Below, in pieces: positions 36,150 through 48,806 of a stretch of 64,000 nt of DNA. Position 1 is the stretch's first letter, and each line of letters opens with the position of its first letter. Location of the stretch: positions 21,799,154 through 21,863,153 of the forward strand of contig NC_091931.1 in the NCBI RefSeq assembly GCF_041260155.1, given 5' to 3'. A program made the position numbers and the translations under genes. Below the pieces are notes generated by a model, which did not search any database, was not told where the DNA came from, and saw only the letters and a list, made by a program, of their open reading frames with translations. Source of the DNA: Ptychodera flava. Lineage: Eukaryota; Hemichordata; Enteropneusta; Ptychoderidae.

Positions 36150-39100
36150 ATGTCAACTCCTGCTAGAAGGCGGTTAATGAGGGATTTTAAAAGGTAAGAA
36201 TACAATAGTAAAATCGAATTCTGTATTGTGTTTGCTGTTTGTTTTGACCGGTGCAGTAGAACCAGAGGGAAAACCAACATGGCGGACTCCTGTCGGTTCA
36301 ATTATGTCACGTCACTTTATGAGATTTCTTGCGATATACTTTATCAATGTTATATTTTACTGTGTCACTACACAGGTTACAAGAAGACCCTCCAGCGGGT
36401 GTCAGCGGTGCACCGTCAGAAAATAACATTATGCTATGGAATGCCGTCATATTTGGGTGAGTCTTCACCAACTGGCGTTGCACAATCACAACTAACTTTG
36501 CGGAATAATTGGAGCATTGCTACAGCCCAAGCTAGGCCTCCGCTGTCTTTGCTAGCTCAAATAAATTCAAAATGTAGTTTAGCGACGGATAGGGGTCTCT
36601 AATCCATTGTATTACGCTCGTAATTGCTTCAGTCGTTAGAAGCTCCCATTTGTTCGTCTGCTGTTGTTTTGCACTTTGAACACAGGCGAGTCGTGCGTCA
36701 GAACGGATGGATAATTTGTTGACACAGCTATTTTGTTTACGTTGTGTTGTGCTGGATTTTTACAACATGACGAAAGCCTAACGACTTCGATGTTAATATA
36801 AGAATATTGTGCTTCAACAAAAGAACTCATCACCAGCACTACTTCCTCTTTTTTCCGTCTTTTCATTCTTGTCTTCGTGCAGTGTCGTAACGTGATGTCC
36901 TAGATAGGTATGTGACGTCCGTGGAACTGGTGACTTTGTGTGACGCAGTGTTTACAAACTTTCTTGTTGAGTCACATGCACTTCCTTGGAGGTTTTTTGG
37001 TCATAGAGAATAGTGACTTTCATATTGCTAATCCCTCGTTTCCGCCTGTTCGTCGTGTCTCATGTCTATATTTCTCATTCATTTGTGGGGGAGGCCCATT
37101 TCTGTAATTTTGTTTCGGTCACGCAATATATATGTCAAATAACTGGATTCTACAAGTTACAACAACTGCCGTGCCAATTGGGTGCACATGCTCATTTTAG
37201 TTGTTCCGTTTTTCGTCGTTGTTTACAAACACAGGTAAATTGTTGTGTGAACTAAAGCGAAGTACAAAGTACGTTACTTCTGTGTGTCAGCGTGGTTTCT
37301 ATACCACTGGTATATGATAATTGATATCCATCTTCAAGGCTACTGTTGCTGTGAATTGCAATGCATACAGTCAAGCATTTTCCAAGATAGACTTGGATTC
37401 TGTAATTTTTGCCCTTGCTAGAGATGATGTTCACCTACACCCCTATGAACAGTGGGAAAAACCCTCTCCCCCCATTTTGTCAGTCATTACCTAGTGTTTT
37501 CTCCATATTATGATTTACCTGACTTATAGTTTTAATAACATTACCACTTGCACATGAAACCAGTTTTATGTTGAATTGTAGTTTGTATCTCAGCAAGTCT
37601 AAACATATCAAGGAAGTTCCAAAACACATGACCAACGTCTCCCCTCCCAAAACACATGCCCAACCACTTCCCTAAATTGTGTTTGTAAACATTGCCATAG
37701 CCTGCAACAGTTTTATTTGATAAACAAACAAAAGAAGTCTCATGCACTTGAGTTTTCTTCCAATCTGTGAAATCCGTGTTTCTGAAATCTTGTCACTTCA
37801 AATATTAACTTGTCTCAATTTATAACTTGCTTTCACTTTCAAGCCAATCAAGTGTCCAAATATCTTTGTGCGTTTTTTGTTCAAATGTACACTCAGATGA
37901 AAGATTTTGGATAGGTTTTAACTGGCTAAGGGAAAATATGACACTTGAAGATACATCCATAATGTGTAATTAACAATTTCAACAAGTATCGGCTTTGGCA
38001 TGTTCCCCAAGTGTATTCACTTCAGTAAGGTCAAATTGATAATGCTGTTAAGTAGCACCATAGGCAATTACCAGTGAATATGCTCACAAAAATATTTACA
38101 AGAATTTTCTGAATCTGAGGGTCAACAAATATCTGCTCAAGTTCTTTTGGACTTTTACTACTCAAACAAAATGTAGGTCAAAGTTACACCTTAGGGACTC
38201 TCATTGTGGTTTCATATCTGTGTCATCTTTGTAGCAACAGTCATGCTGATTACAAATATTGTCAATGTAAACCAATTTTCCTATTTGACTGATGCAGCAT
38301 TACCACTTTTGTAAGAGACACTCATGGCAACAACACAGATTACTCTAGGGTGAGCGTATGATTTTTCAGATCCACAAGCTTCAAGGCATAGGCTAGAAGC
38401 CAAAATAAAGATGAGTAGTCAAGACTTTGTTTCCACCAGCCCACGAGTCAACATTTACAGTGTTGGTACAAGCTGAATAATTCACAAACTAATAGACACA
38501 CTTGTGTACATGTACTAGCCTGGTCATGTAAGTCTATGAGCTTTGGTAGAGAGGGCAATGCTGATCAGTACTTTCCATGGTATTTGTACTGATGTACACT
38601 ACAAAACAGTGATGTCTGTGCAGTCTCACTGGTGAAAAAAACACCTCAAGATTGACTGGAGATCCGTAGATACTGTGTAGAGCGATACGCTTGGGTAGTG
38701 TAACATTTTGTTTTAAAAGATCTACATTTAAATATAAAATGCACAATTAGGAATAGCGCCATTTGCATACCAGACACATGCCTTTACATGCCCGGTTAGC
38801 AAATTAGCATTCCCTCATCCTGAATTATTACTCTGCAGGTACTGTTCACTAAAGCTGCCCTGTATGTGCGTTTCATTTCCCCTGAGACGATGGGGAACTT
38901 GTCTTTCATGTATTAAATGTGCAGTGTCTTTGTTGGCCATAAAACGAGACAAAATCTCAGGAAACTATCTCTGTTGATGTAAATCATTATCTATTTTTAA
39001 AACAGGACATTGTTGTCATAATAGATTCATAGTATTTATGAAGAGAGAATTATCACTGATATATAAATGTACATTCTAATAGCATTGTTTTAAGACTCTA

Positions 39101-42100
39101 GGAATTTTTCCTTTTCGATGTTATCAGTTATAACTACAGAGCAGAGTTGATGAGTATATTTTGTTGATTTTTATGCCCAAGAATCCAAGCCCCACTAGCT
39201 GTAAATAACCTTTTTGTGTGTTTTGAGGTCGTTTTTGTTTCAGTCATCCGATACAGTTTCATGCACTGCACCCAAATTATCATGTCAACACATCTCATAT
39301 TCTGAACCTCCCAACACAACTTGTATTCTTGTGATGTCCTTCATTGTCAATGACAAATGAATTGTAGTCCTGACTTGAATTTGCCCGGCAACAATAACAT
39401 TACATATTGTAACACTACATGTTGTGATTGTGATGTTTTGGTTAGGGCGGTAGGGCGGTAAGCAGGTAAATGTCATTGGAGTTCCCCTTGGTGTATCAAT
39501 GCAATCAGATTACAGATTGTAAGGGGACAGCAGAAATGGTAGAGGGGGTCCAAATCATTTACCATTCCCCCCCCTTCCCCCCTTTAACAAAGCCACTGGT
39601 TTATAGTTACTATTTCAGCATATGTTTTGGAGAGAAATAAGAAAATAGACTTGTTTACCAGGATTATAATAAAAACAAGAGTCATCAACAGTTACAGTTC
39701 CTATGGTTCCTTTATTTACATCTATGGCAGTATGAATTTGATTACAGTTAACTGTATTTTCTTGGATTTGTAAGAAATCTATAGTATGAATGTTTTCTCT
39801 GTTTTGTTATAAATAGATTGTTTCCTGATCACTTTAACACTTACCCTTAAAGGGCTAGTTTCGACAACTTATGATTTTTTCTTTATTTTTGTTTTGAATT
39901 ACTATTGTAAGTTCTTGTTCTACTTTCCAATGCATGTTGAAACACAGACTATTTAGTCTGTCAATAGAGCGTCTACAGGGATTACCCTGGCTCAAGAACG
40001 GCATGAGATAAAATCGCACATGAAAAAAAACAGTGGGAGAATTTCAAAGTCTGTGGGAACCGGACCTAACTTTCCCTGATTTTCTGCATATTGGTTAATT
40101 TGCATAACAATACACTCAGTGAGTCAGTTTTCGGACGACCTGAGTTTTCAGACATTTAATGACATGCTGTTCGTTATACTCACTTCGCTCCGTTTTGATA
40201 GCGTTTTACAAGTCATGCTACAGCATATTAAGTCACGTGACGCTGCCGTCCCGTTTTGGATTTTTTTGGTAAAAGCTATTTCGGGCTACAAACTTGGTAA
40301 AGTTAGCCACACCGTACGGTACGAGGTGTCGAACGCAACACACAGGGACAGCCCGTGTCCGATATCTAGCAGCGCTATACACGTTGAAATATAGTTGCGT
40401 CGTCCATGGATTAAACGTAACTAATTATCACGAAATATTTCCATATAGTTTTCTAAACACATCGAAATTGAAAATCGGGGTTCGAAGTTTCAAAATAACT
40501 ATATTTAGCCCCTTATCACATTCAAAATACGACATCCGATTACACACACTCAACATGGGGGCAAAAATTTGGCAACTTTGACCCCCTAAATGCCACTTCT
40601 GTCGGTGTTAACAGTTTGCGGATAAACACAATAAAGTTTCGAAGGGTATGGTAATAAGATTTCGTATTGCTGGTCATTTATGAAACGGCTTTGGGCGAAA
40701 TTCACCACCCTGTCTGAAAACTGTCACACTGAGTGTAGTTGTAATCGGAGGCGATCAAATCCATACTTTATAGTGCAGGAGTAACGGAAGTACAGTAGTC
40801 CAGAATAGTGCATTTTCGTTTTTTCTTCGCACTACCACTCGTACTGGACACGAATGTTCCTTTGAAAGCACCATTTTGAGCGACGACAACACACTGTACA
40901 TCAGCAATGAACACTTGCTGTATTGACTCCAATGATTTGTCAATGAACGCAAAACTGCCTGTTGGCAACCAATCACAAACGCTGTTGAAACGGGTAACTC
41001 TGCAACAGCTTTTTTCTAGCGTAATTATAGTGCTCTCTACGGCGACACAATGAGTTGTTCTGTACTGAAAACCTGCCAAATGTTACCGATGAATTTAGAT
41101 CGCGTAAAGGTATCACGTACGCGCCATTTGAATTATCGGCGCGACTTTTTTGCCCAATTGATTTTTCTGAATGCGATTTTTCTGATTTTTGAGCGTAAAT
41201 ATCGCGTTATCGCGCCCCAAAGTGATCCCTGGTCTATAACATGAAAAATGTGCTGTTATTGTTTTCATTTGAATTCTTATGTGGACCGGAATTCACTTGT
41301 CCATAATAACAATGCAGTCTGCACATGTAAAAGCTGACTTGACAAACTGAATACTGTGTATCTCAACATGCTTTCGGGAGTAGAACAAGAAACAGTAGTT
41401 GATATTAAAAGTAAAAATAGTGAAAAAATCGTCAAAATTTACCGCCACTGGCCCTTTGAAAATCTTAATCAAGCTACCTTCTTGTTGTTGTTCAGTATGA
41501 ACTGTTTGTGAGGTGGCACATATCTCTAGACCAAAATTGGAGTATTCACATGTTGAACAGCCTTACTTTTAAAGCAACATTTTTTAAATGTTATAGAATT
41601 GATTCCAATTACCCATGAAAGTTATGTAGGATTGTAGTGATTGATTAAGCAAATGTCTGTAAATTGCCAGTTTATTCCAATCCATGAAACAGCCTTACAT
41701 TGTGTAGATTTACAATCCTGGAGCGCACACTGGTGCATGCATGCAAGTATGTTCACCACACCAAATCTAAGCCACTTTTCCATGTTAGCTTTAGCGTGGT
41801 ATCAAATCTAAGACCCAGTTTACCATCTTTAACATTTTGCAAAATTTTGTATTTGAGGTATGATGTGCCATTGATGTTGCGTTTGCTGGCTCGTCTTTCA
41901 CAATCAGCACTGCTCAAAGCTCCAACGTTAATAGTTTCAACATAAAATGCAGTGCAGTGCCATGTAGGTCTGTAAAGCGGCCAGTTTTCTACAAGGAAGT
42001 GACAAACATTTCTTTTGTACCGGACCTGACCGAATTTAATGGGTGTAGAGGAATTTATCATGTGTTAAAATTTTCATATTTGACGCAAAGACAGACCTTC

Positions 42101-45100
42101 AGCTTGAAAAACATGTCATGCTCATCACACATGTACAAGCGTAGACAACATTCCAACACACACACACACGCTTTAATTCATACACAAAGTAGGGTACATG
42201 CTCACAAAGCAGAACTATGAAACATTATCTTCTGGTAGTGTTTTCCTCAACATGCTGAAGTTGGCAAGTAACCTAACCCACCTCTGTTTTCTCTTTCAGG
42301 CCTCATGATACACCTTTTGAAGATGGTAAGTACAAATTCGTCGGCAAACTTGTCTGGTCTTTTATCGTTCTCATAAACTTTCAACCAAAGGGAATTTTAT
42401 GGCATTTTTCTTTTCAGTTCAGGGCCGTACAAGTATTTGATGTCTGTTTTCAATTATACTAAGGGACTCTGATACATGTATTTCAAATGTTGTGTGCATT
42501 GAGCTGTCCACTGTAATGATCCATGTAGCAGGATTTTTGAAGGTCACATTGGGAGACGGTGCCATCTATGTGATTCTGTTATCTACATAAAAAGAATGGT
42601 TTTCCTCTGACTGTGATACTGTAATGAGATTTCAAGAGTTTGAAAACAGGGAGGACTGATTATTGATATTGTTATACTGCCTAGGTATGAGGGTTTGTGG
42701 CCGGGGCTGTCCAACCATTTACTTTTATTATTGTGCCTAGTAAAATGCTAACTGTGGTTTTTGGAACAATTCAAATTGGAAGCACATCATAGGTTGAATT
42801 TACAGGGAGTGGGATGGGTGGGGGATGTCATGTAGGATGTGAGATACATTGTAACCGAACCTAACACCCAAAAAAGGGAGCCATATCAAAAATGAGTTAC
42901 CATTGGGTAGCATGTTGTTTTGGAATACTTCTGAACTGCTAGCTCATAAAGAAAATAATGTACAATATCAGCCAAGAAAGTAAATACATCAAGTATTTAC
43001 CGTTTCTCCTGATGAGATTGCTCAAGAATTCTCAAAGGTGTAAAGCACAAGGAAAAAAGTACTTGGTTGTTGGCCCCAATACAGGCATGTTGTCGCTGTA
43101 AATTGTATCTTCTCCACCAACTTTTGCAAGTGAATAACATGCCATTTTCTTGCTGTTTTCTTTCTTGCAGGTACTTTTAAATTACAAATAGAATTTACAG
43201 AAGAATATCCAAACAAACCACCTACAGTTCGGTTTATTTTCTAAATGTTTCATCCAAATGGTGAGTTGACATGTTATCAGATGGGCCTTCAGCAGGGCCA
43301 TTTTGAGAGAGTGCTCGTTTGTGTGTGGCAAATAAGCACATTACTTCAAGTGGAAGTTCATAACATAGATGAATTAATGTGTAAAGTAGTTGCCTCCATA
43401 ATTAAAGTGTCAAGTGCTCAATGACAAGGGTGCTTACATGTGATTTTCCCACCCTTGATGCTGTGGCTGTGTTGTAAGCAAGTCTTCGGAAATAGAATGA
43501 AAAGAGAGCAAGCATTAAAATACTTGTTTGTAAGAGGCCCTCGTATATTCTTGGACTGTTGCCACCATGTTTTGGCTTCCACAGCATCAGGAAAAAAATT
43601 GGAGTTATGTGACAGCAAAGCATCTGTTGAAATTGTGTATTTCTTTGAGCACTTTCGCCGAACTGGCATTCAGTTTTACCCCACCGTACCCTATGGTAGG
43701 GTTTGACCCACATTTAACATATCGGCAAGCAAGGTTGCACGGCTGACAGCTAAATATTCTACCTGCTGTGAACCAGAACAGAATCCTATTCACACTTTAC
43801 AAAAGACAAAAATATCTTGTTAACCAGACAGAGTTTCCCACATACCACAGTGAATAACACATCTTGTCATTTGATGTGCTTTGATATGAGCGTATGTCAG
43901 GAAGTGACTTTAAAGCTGCCTGTTTGGACAGGAGACTGCATGCTTTAATCGAGATTTTTCTGTTGCCATCAGAGAGAGCAAAAGTATAATTTCTTCTGCA
44001 AGGTTCAGTGCTTTGAATTCATATAGGCAATGTAACAGTGAAACGTTCACAGGATAGAAAGTACCACATTTCATACACTTTATGATCCCTCATACCAAAG
44101 TTGAGATCAAAATCCAATATCATATTATTTACCTTGGCCGCTTCAGAGAAACTTGGACAATTGACTTGAGGCTTTCATTGATATTCTGTTTTATAGGCTA
44201 AAGTCTCATTCCTCAATTTTCCCAATCACTATTTGATCTTTTTCTTCCCCATCATAAATTTTTCTTTTAAGTCCAGAAGACCGTGTCCTCCGAGAAGGAC
44301 ATGCAACAATAATCGTGACGACTTTATGCAAATCTCTAAGGCAATAATGTCACCATCATATTCTGTGGACAGTTATAGATTGGGTTCATTTTGAATCTTG
44401 CCATTGTTCACATTTCAAATTGTAAGGATGCAGGAGGTGTGGTTTCTTCTGAATTGACACGCAGTTTGCGCTGTGTTAGAATAGAGGAACTGAGCAGCAG
44501 GTTCAATCCTGTGTTTCACTGGTAATTTCCTTTCTCTTACCATTCCTTTCATAAGGACATATTGAAACCCACCCTGTACGGTGCATGTTGGGGTGAATTG
44601 TTGTATGGCTTGGTGTTGATCTGGTATTCCTCAATCTTACCAAAAAGTTTTGTGGTCTATTTCTGTACACCTGTCGATTAGACTTATCCTTGAACTTGTG
44701 GCGAATGCCTCTCCTCTTTGTTGACTACATTCCAGAGTTGAACTTCTCAGATCAGAGATTTGATTCTTTCAGTCATGTGTAGACAGCAGCATCAGTAGAC
44801 TTTAAATCGTTGTTGAGCAAGGGTCTTATCGCAGTCAGATGAAATTGGTAAAAAGCCTCCAAAACATGATTTGGGCTTGATTTTCCCTGTCTTGTCAGGT
44901 ATAGGGCATTGTAAATTCTGTGATTTTTATTGACTTGACCCTTATAGCGATTGTTCAAATCACTTATAGGGATTGTTCAAATCACAACATTATGTGTATC
45001 ACAGTGGTCTTCATTGTGCCTTGGCTCATACAGTATGCTAATTTCAAATAATTTGACCTGAAAAGGTCTTCCTGAACAAACTGACCATAATATAATGCAT

Positions 45101-48100
45101 GTTATTTAGGCTACATAAATTATAAAACGTATGACCACGGGGCACTGGATAGGGTCAATACACTTTGTTTGTATACCTATACTATCAATGTCGTGTGTGA
45201 CCATTCAGTAATCTGTTCACTTTCTTGTTCCAGCTCAATTGCTATTTCAGTCACTTCCGTTAACCGTTCGAATTTGTCTCGTGAAATCGTTGTCTTGAAA
45301 ATTATTCTCCGAAATGAGTAGTTTGCGTGCGACATATATTGTTTACCGAAAGAGTGATCATTGAAATCATGAAGAGTGTTCACAAAATGAAGTAGCCATA
45401 TTGTTTGAAAGAATAATAGAAAAAAAGACAATCATGTGATCGGTCATGTGTCACAGTTCATTGTTGTTTTGACTAGCATAGTTGGCATAGTTTACGTTCA
45501 TGCTGTGATCATTTATGTCTTTTAACGTCAAAGTTATCATGTCATATTTATAGGTAGAGTTGATGACTTCTGACCTACAGCGTTACTAGTTATTGTATTG
45601 ATGATATTGATTTGGGTTTGCAAATCGAATAACAGATGATTTGCATATATCTCTGCCTGTTTGCCTGATTCCTATTGAAACATAATGAAAATAGTATCAT
45701 GGCCTTCAGGTATTGTCTGTTGGAACAAAGACATTAAAAATGAGAATAGATACAAGCCAAATATCTCTTAGAATTTCTGTGTTCTAAATTTTAATGTGCA
45801 GTAAAAGTAATTTTTTGAAAGATTTTGTGTATTGTCACTCATTGCCACAAGTCTTTCAGAATGAATCAAGTAAACAGGCAACATTGATATCTGACAAACC
45901 CATCTTTGCATCGCTATTCAAGTGAATGTTTGCATTTCAGTGTGTATGTATGAGAAATTTTATGTGTTCCTTCAAACAAAAGAGCTGTGAAATAACGGGG
46001 GAAAACTCATCTGCTTTGTCTGTTGTGTTGACATGTATCTGTACTTGGTGAAAATGGTAGTTCCCACAAGGCAATGATGATTAAACTAAAATCCTATAAG
46101 GGATTTTCTTTTTGCGATGATCTCAAGTACTTGTAGATTGTGAAATAGTTGGCACCTAGGAGCTTAATTAATCATCCAATTGTGCCAATTTGATTGTCAG
46201 TCTGTTTAAGTCACTCAGGGTCAGGCCCAGGAAAAAAAAAAGAACTTGTCCCTTTGAGAAAAAAAACATTGTTTACATATTTGGAAATATTTCAAGTGCA
46301 GAAGTTCTGCTTTACAAATGGAAAAGTTTGCTGTGACAGAAGTATAGAATTCACAAAGTCAGCCCTCTTTCTTATTTCTCCTCCTTACAGTTTATGCAGA
46401 CGGTAGCATATGTTTGGATATCCTACAAAATCGTTGGAGCCCCACTTACGATGTGTCAGCAATATTAACGTCAATACAGGTAGGTTGAAAGTTTCCAGCG
46501 GGTCTACCTGAGTGAATTTTTGAAAGCTAGTGGACTTGTCGGTGGGCACCATTTTAGAACCATGTTATGAACTTCGACTTTTTGTCAGTCGTTGAAACAT
46601 TGCTCTTGGTGTGCCCTACCCACCTCTTAGAACTTTTCTCTTTGTGGATTTCTCTGTGTACAATTTTTCTCAAAGATTTCTATTTAAGTTAGCATGTGCC
46701 TCAAAAGCTAAAGACTTAAAATTTTTGCACAAACTTTTCTGAATGAAACTGTGAACCATTCTCTCATCAAATCAACATTAAAAATTGGGGGTCACCATGC
46801 AAAGTTTGGAACTAGCGAAACAAATCACCCAACATTTTGCAATATTTGAAATTCAAAATGGCTGCCATTCCTGTATTAACTCTATGGGGGAAAATATTAA
46901 ATTTTGGGTTTCTGAAAAAGCCGGTGAAAGTCTTTTATTCTCCAAGAGCTTTAAAATTAGCCCCCACAAGTGGTAGATCAGAAAAGAATTGTAGAAATTT
47001 GAGAGTCTGAATATCTGTTTACCTTAAGGTAGCGGTAAAGGCTATTTTTGCACCAATTCTTTTCTCAGAGTTAATGTCAAGTTTCAAGTGTTAGAATCAA
47101 GATATTTAGTTCAAATTTTCAGGATAACTCCCTTAGTTAATACTTTCTCAAAAGGATATAAAAATTGTATATTTGTAGCCATGATTTTGAAATATGACAC
47201 CAATCAATATTAAAATTTAATTTTTCATATTTTTTTACATCTTTGAATTTAATAATAAATTAATATTACCAAATTAGTTATAAATATGTTGACACTATTG
47301 ATTGTAAGATTTGTACGGCAGGATTTGTAAATAAAATTTGTTTTTATGATTTTACATGGGTTTACATATCAAAAAATTATTAAAAATTCTTTCAAATTTC
47401 AAAATGTGATTTTTCAAAAAGTACTTCAAATATAGGAAAATTGTGCCGTACAAATCTTATCTGTAACCTTGTCAATAGGCTGTAAAAATTCCATGTCCAT
47501 ATCTCATTTCAAAGGTTGGATTTAATTGGTATAACATTATGTAGGAAAACTGTTATTCTGTCAAAATTGTTGAAAACAAGCCATATTTGCACCCCTCTTT
47601 TGAAGTCAAAGAGCAGTCTTTTTGGTTAATCTCACTTTTGACACCTCTTTGACACTCAAAAAATCTAAAAATGCATTTATAATAGCAGTCACGCATTCTG
47701 AATGCAAGCACTGCCTTGTCAAACATTCCTAAAAACAGTAAAAAATGACTTTCCCTTTTCAAACTTTTTTTTAAAAGCTAGGGGACCTCTACCATAGTTA
47801 ATACACTAAGGACTCCCCAACTTCCTCTTATTTGGTCCGTTTTTCAGAAGTTTCAATGGGCTATAACTCTGCAATGCTTATGACCCCAAATGTCTAGTTT
47901 TTTTTATTCCACAGAGAATGTTGACTACTTTCATGTTTTAATAGTTTTATTGAAGTTTATAACTGACGCTCTAGCCTTTACCGCTACCTTAAGTCAGTTT
48001 TGGGATTCCCCGCAAACTACCACTGGTCAACCCTACATCTCATGAGTTATGAAAAAAACACTGTGCGTCAGAGGTAGATGAAATGTTCACAGAGGGTAAA

Positions 48101-48806
48101 TGTATTACTGTTATCATCCTGTATGACAGCTCTTGAACGATTTTTTTGCTGGTGGACAGAATTGTCCCCGAGGTTATCGTTCGCCCAGTTAAAGCGATGA
48201 AATTCGTTTCTTCGCTTTGATAAAGTGTGTATGTGCGATGTATGATAGTGAGCATGCGTGCGTGAGTGCTTCACGAACTCTACAACGTGTTGAAAGGTCT
48301 CAGTCAGAAAAATGTAACAACTTAGCCGGCTATTGAACCACTCTTTTTTGGGAGTGGAGATTTAGCCGACTGGTTCTGTCTCAGGCCTCTCAGCTAGGCG
48401 ACTGATGCCGTATGTTGTGGGTTCGAATCCGATTGAAAACTATCCGTATTTTAACATGTAATATGATGTAATGATAAATACCGGTGGCCATCATTATACA
48501 AGCGAGAGTGTCATGTCACTTGAGTTATGTTAGATGCCAAATGTAATGTATAGGCTGAGATTGCATAGTGTGACATCATCATAGATTGCCTATATGCAAC
48601 AACTTTTCTGACAGCTATTCTCTGTTTGTTTGTTTTCTTTTCCCTCTCCCCTATGTCCCGTGCCGTTGCAGTCCCTTCTGGATGAGCCGAATCCCAACAG
48701 CCCGGCAAATAGTCAAGCAGCTCAGTTGTACCAGGAAAACAGACGGGAATACGAAAAGAGAGTATCGGCCATAGTGGAACAAAGTTGGATGGATGCCACA
48801 TTATGA
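36150..48806 (+). CDS. UBE2A: RAD6-type ubiquitin-conjugating enzyme E2 (UBE2A/UBE2B), internal in-frame TAA
   Basis: Six exons: 36150-36193, 36376-36456, 42300-42325, 43171-43260, 46391-46479, 48672-48806; all joins keep frame and use GT-AG. The product is 153 codons (human 152). It carries [33 protein letters not shown], the HPN motif at 78-80, the catalytic Cys88 in [12 protein letters not shown], and the C-terminal helix [20 protein letters not shown]. Length and numbering match human UBE2A/UBE2B residue for residue through Cys88. The family works with RAD18 and RNF20/40-type ligases on PCNA and histone H2B. Odd point: in exon 4, codons 73-76 read ATT TTC TAA ATG where I/V-S-K-M is expected, so codon 75 (43242-43244) is a stop. 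Invertebrates usually have one gene, so UBE2A versus UBE2B is not distinguished. Intron 2 is 5.8 kb. Confidence 0.93.
39457..39600 (+). repeat. Dispersed ~150-bp repeat, copy 2
   Basis: Same order of landmarks as 23191-23342 (GGTAAGCAGGTAAATGT, TATCAATGCAATCAG, GGGGACAGCAGAAA, CAAATCATTTACCA) with C-rich runs near its end. Lies in UBE2 intron 2. Confidence 0.7.
39851..41455. mobile_element. TTAA-flanked element with ~110-bp inverted repeats, carrying a nested insertion
   Basis: Left end AGGGCTAGTTTCG and the reverse complement of the right end AGGGCCAGTGGCG lead into matching stretches containing TTTTTTC.TATTTTT, GTTCTTGTTCTACT and GCATGTTGA. TTAA precedes the left end (39847-39850); the right flank is TTGA (41456-41459), one base off. 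A much shorter relative at about 55245-55580 lacks the central ~1.25 kb, so the middle (about 39960-41230) probably includes later insertions, among them the 40113-40735 element. In UBE2 intron 2. Confidence 0.7.
40113..40735. mobile_element. Nested TA-flanked (mariner-like) MITE
   Basis: Left end CACTCAGTGAGTCAGTTTTC and the reverse complement of the right end CACTCAGTGTGACAGTTTTC match over ~25 bp, with TA on both sides (40111-40112 and 40736-40737), as for Tc1/mariner-type elements. No transposase frame in 623 bp. Confidence 0.7.
43261..46390 (+). other. UBE2 intron 4
   Basis: No exon or RNA gene recognised in 3.1 kb. A 24-bp direct duplication (TTATAG.GATTGTTCAAATCAC) lies at about 44944-44985. 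Confidence 0.6.
46688..47023 (-). mobile_element. MITE family A copy, reverse orientation
   Basis: Contains GGGGGTCACCATGCAAAGTT, AAATGGCTGCCATTCCTGT, TTAACTCTATGGGGGAAA and GAGTCTGAATATCTG, the inverse of the family. Its right end is shortened and meets the TTAA of the next element. In UBE2 intron 5. Confidence 0.7.
47028..47988. mobile_element. TTAA-flanked MITE, 961 bp
   Basis: Ends are inverted copies, GGTAGCGGTAAAGGCTA, with TTAA at 47024-47027 and 47989-47992. The interior is AT-rich with a repeated TTTGTACGGCA/TTGTGCCGTACAAATC inverted motif near 47310 and 47440. No transposase. In UBE2 intron 5, directly against a family A copy. Confidence 0.75.
48355..48438 (+). mobile_element. tRNA-like SINE head
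   Basis: An A-box-like TAGCCGACTGG (48363-48373) and a perfect B box GGTTCGAATCC (48420-48430), 46 bp apart, match a polymerase III internal promoter as in class II (Leu/Ser-like) tRNAs. The expected acceptor stem does not pair, so this is not a working tRNA gene; a tRNA-derived SINE is the best reading. It lies ~240 bp before the last UBE2 exon. SINE end and tail not determined. Confidence 0.6.

Noticed and set aside
48355-48438. Functional tRNA gene
   Set aside because: Internal promoter boxes are good but the acceptor stem does not pair; a SINE head is more likely.
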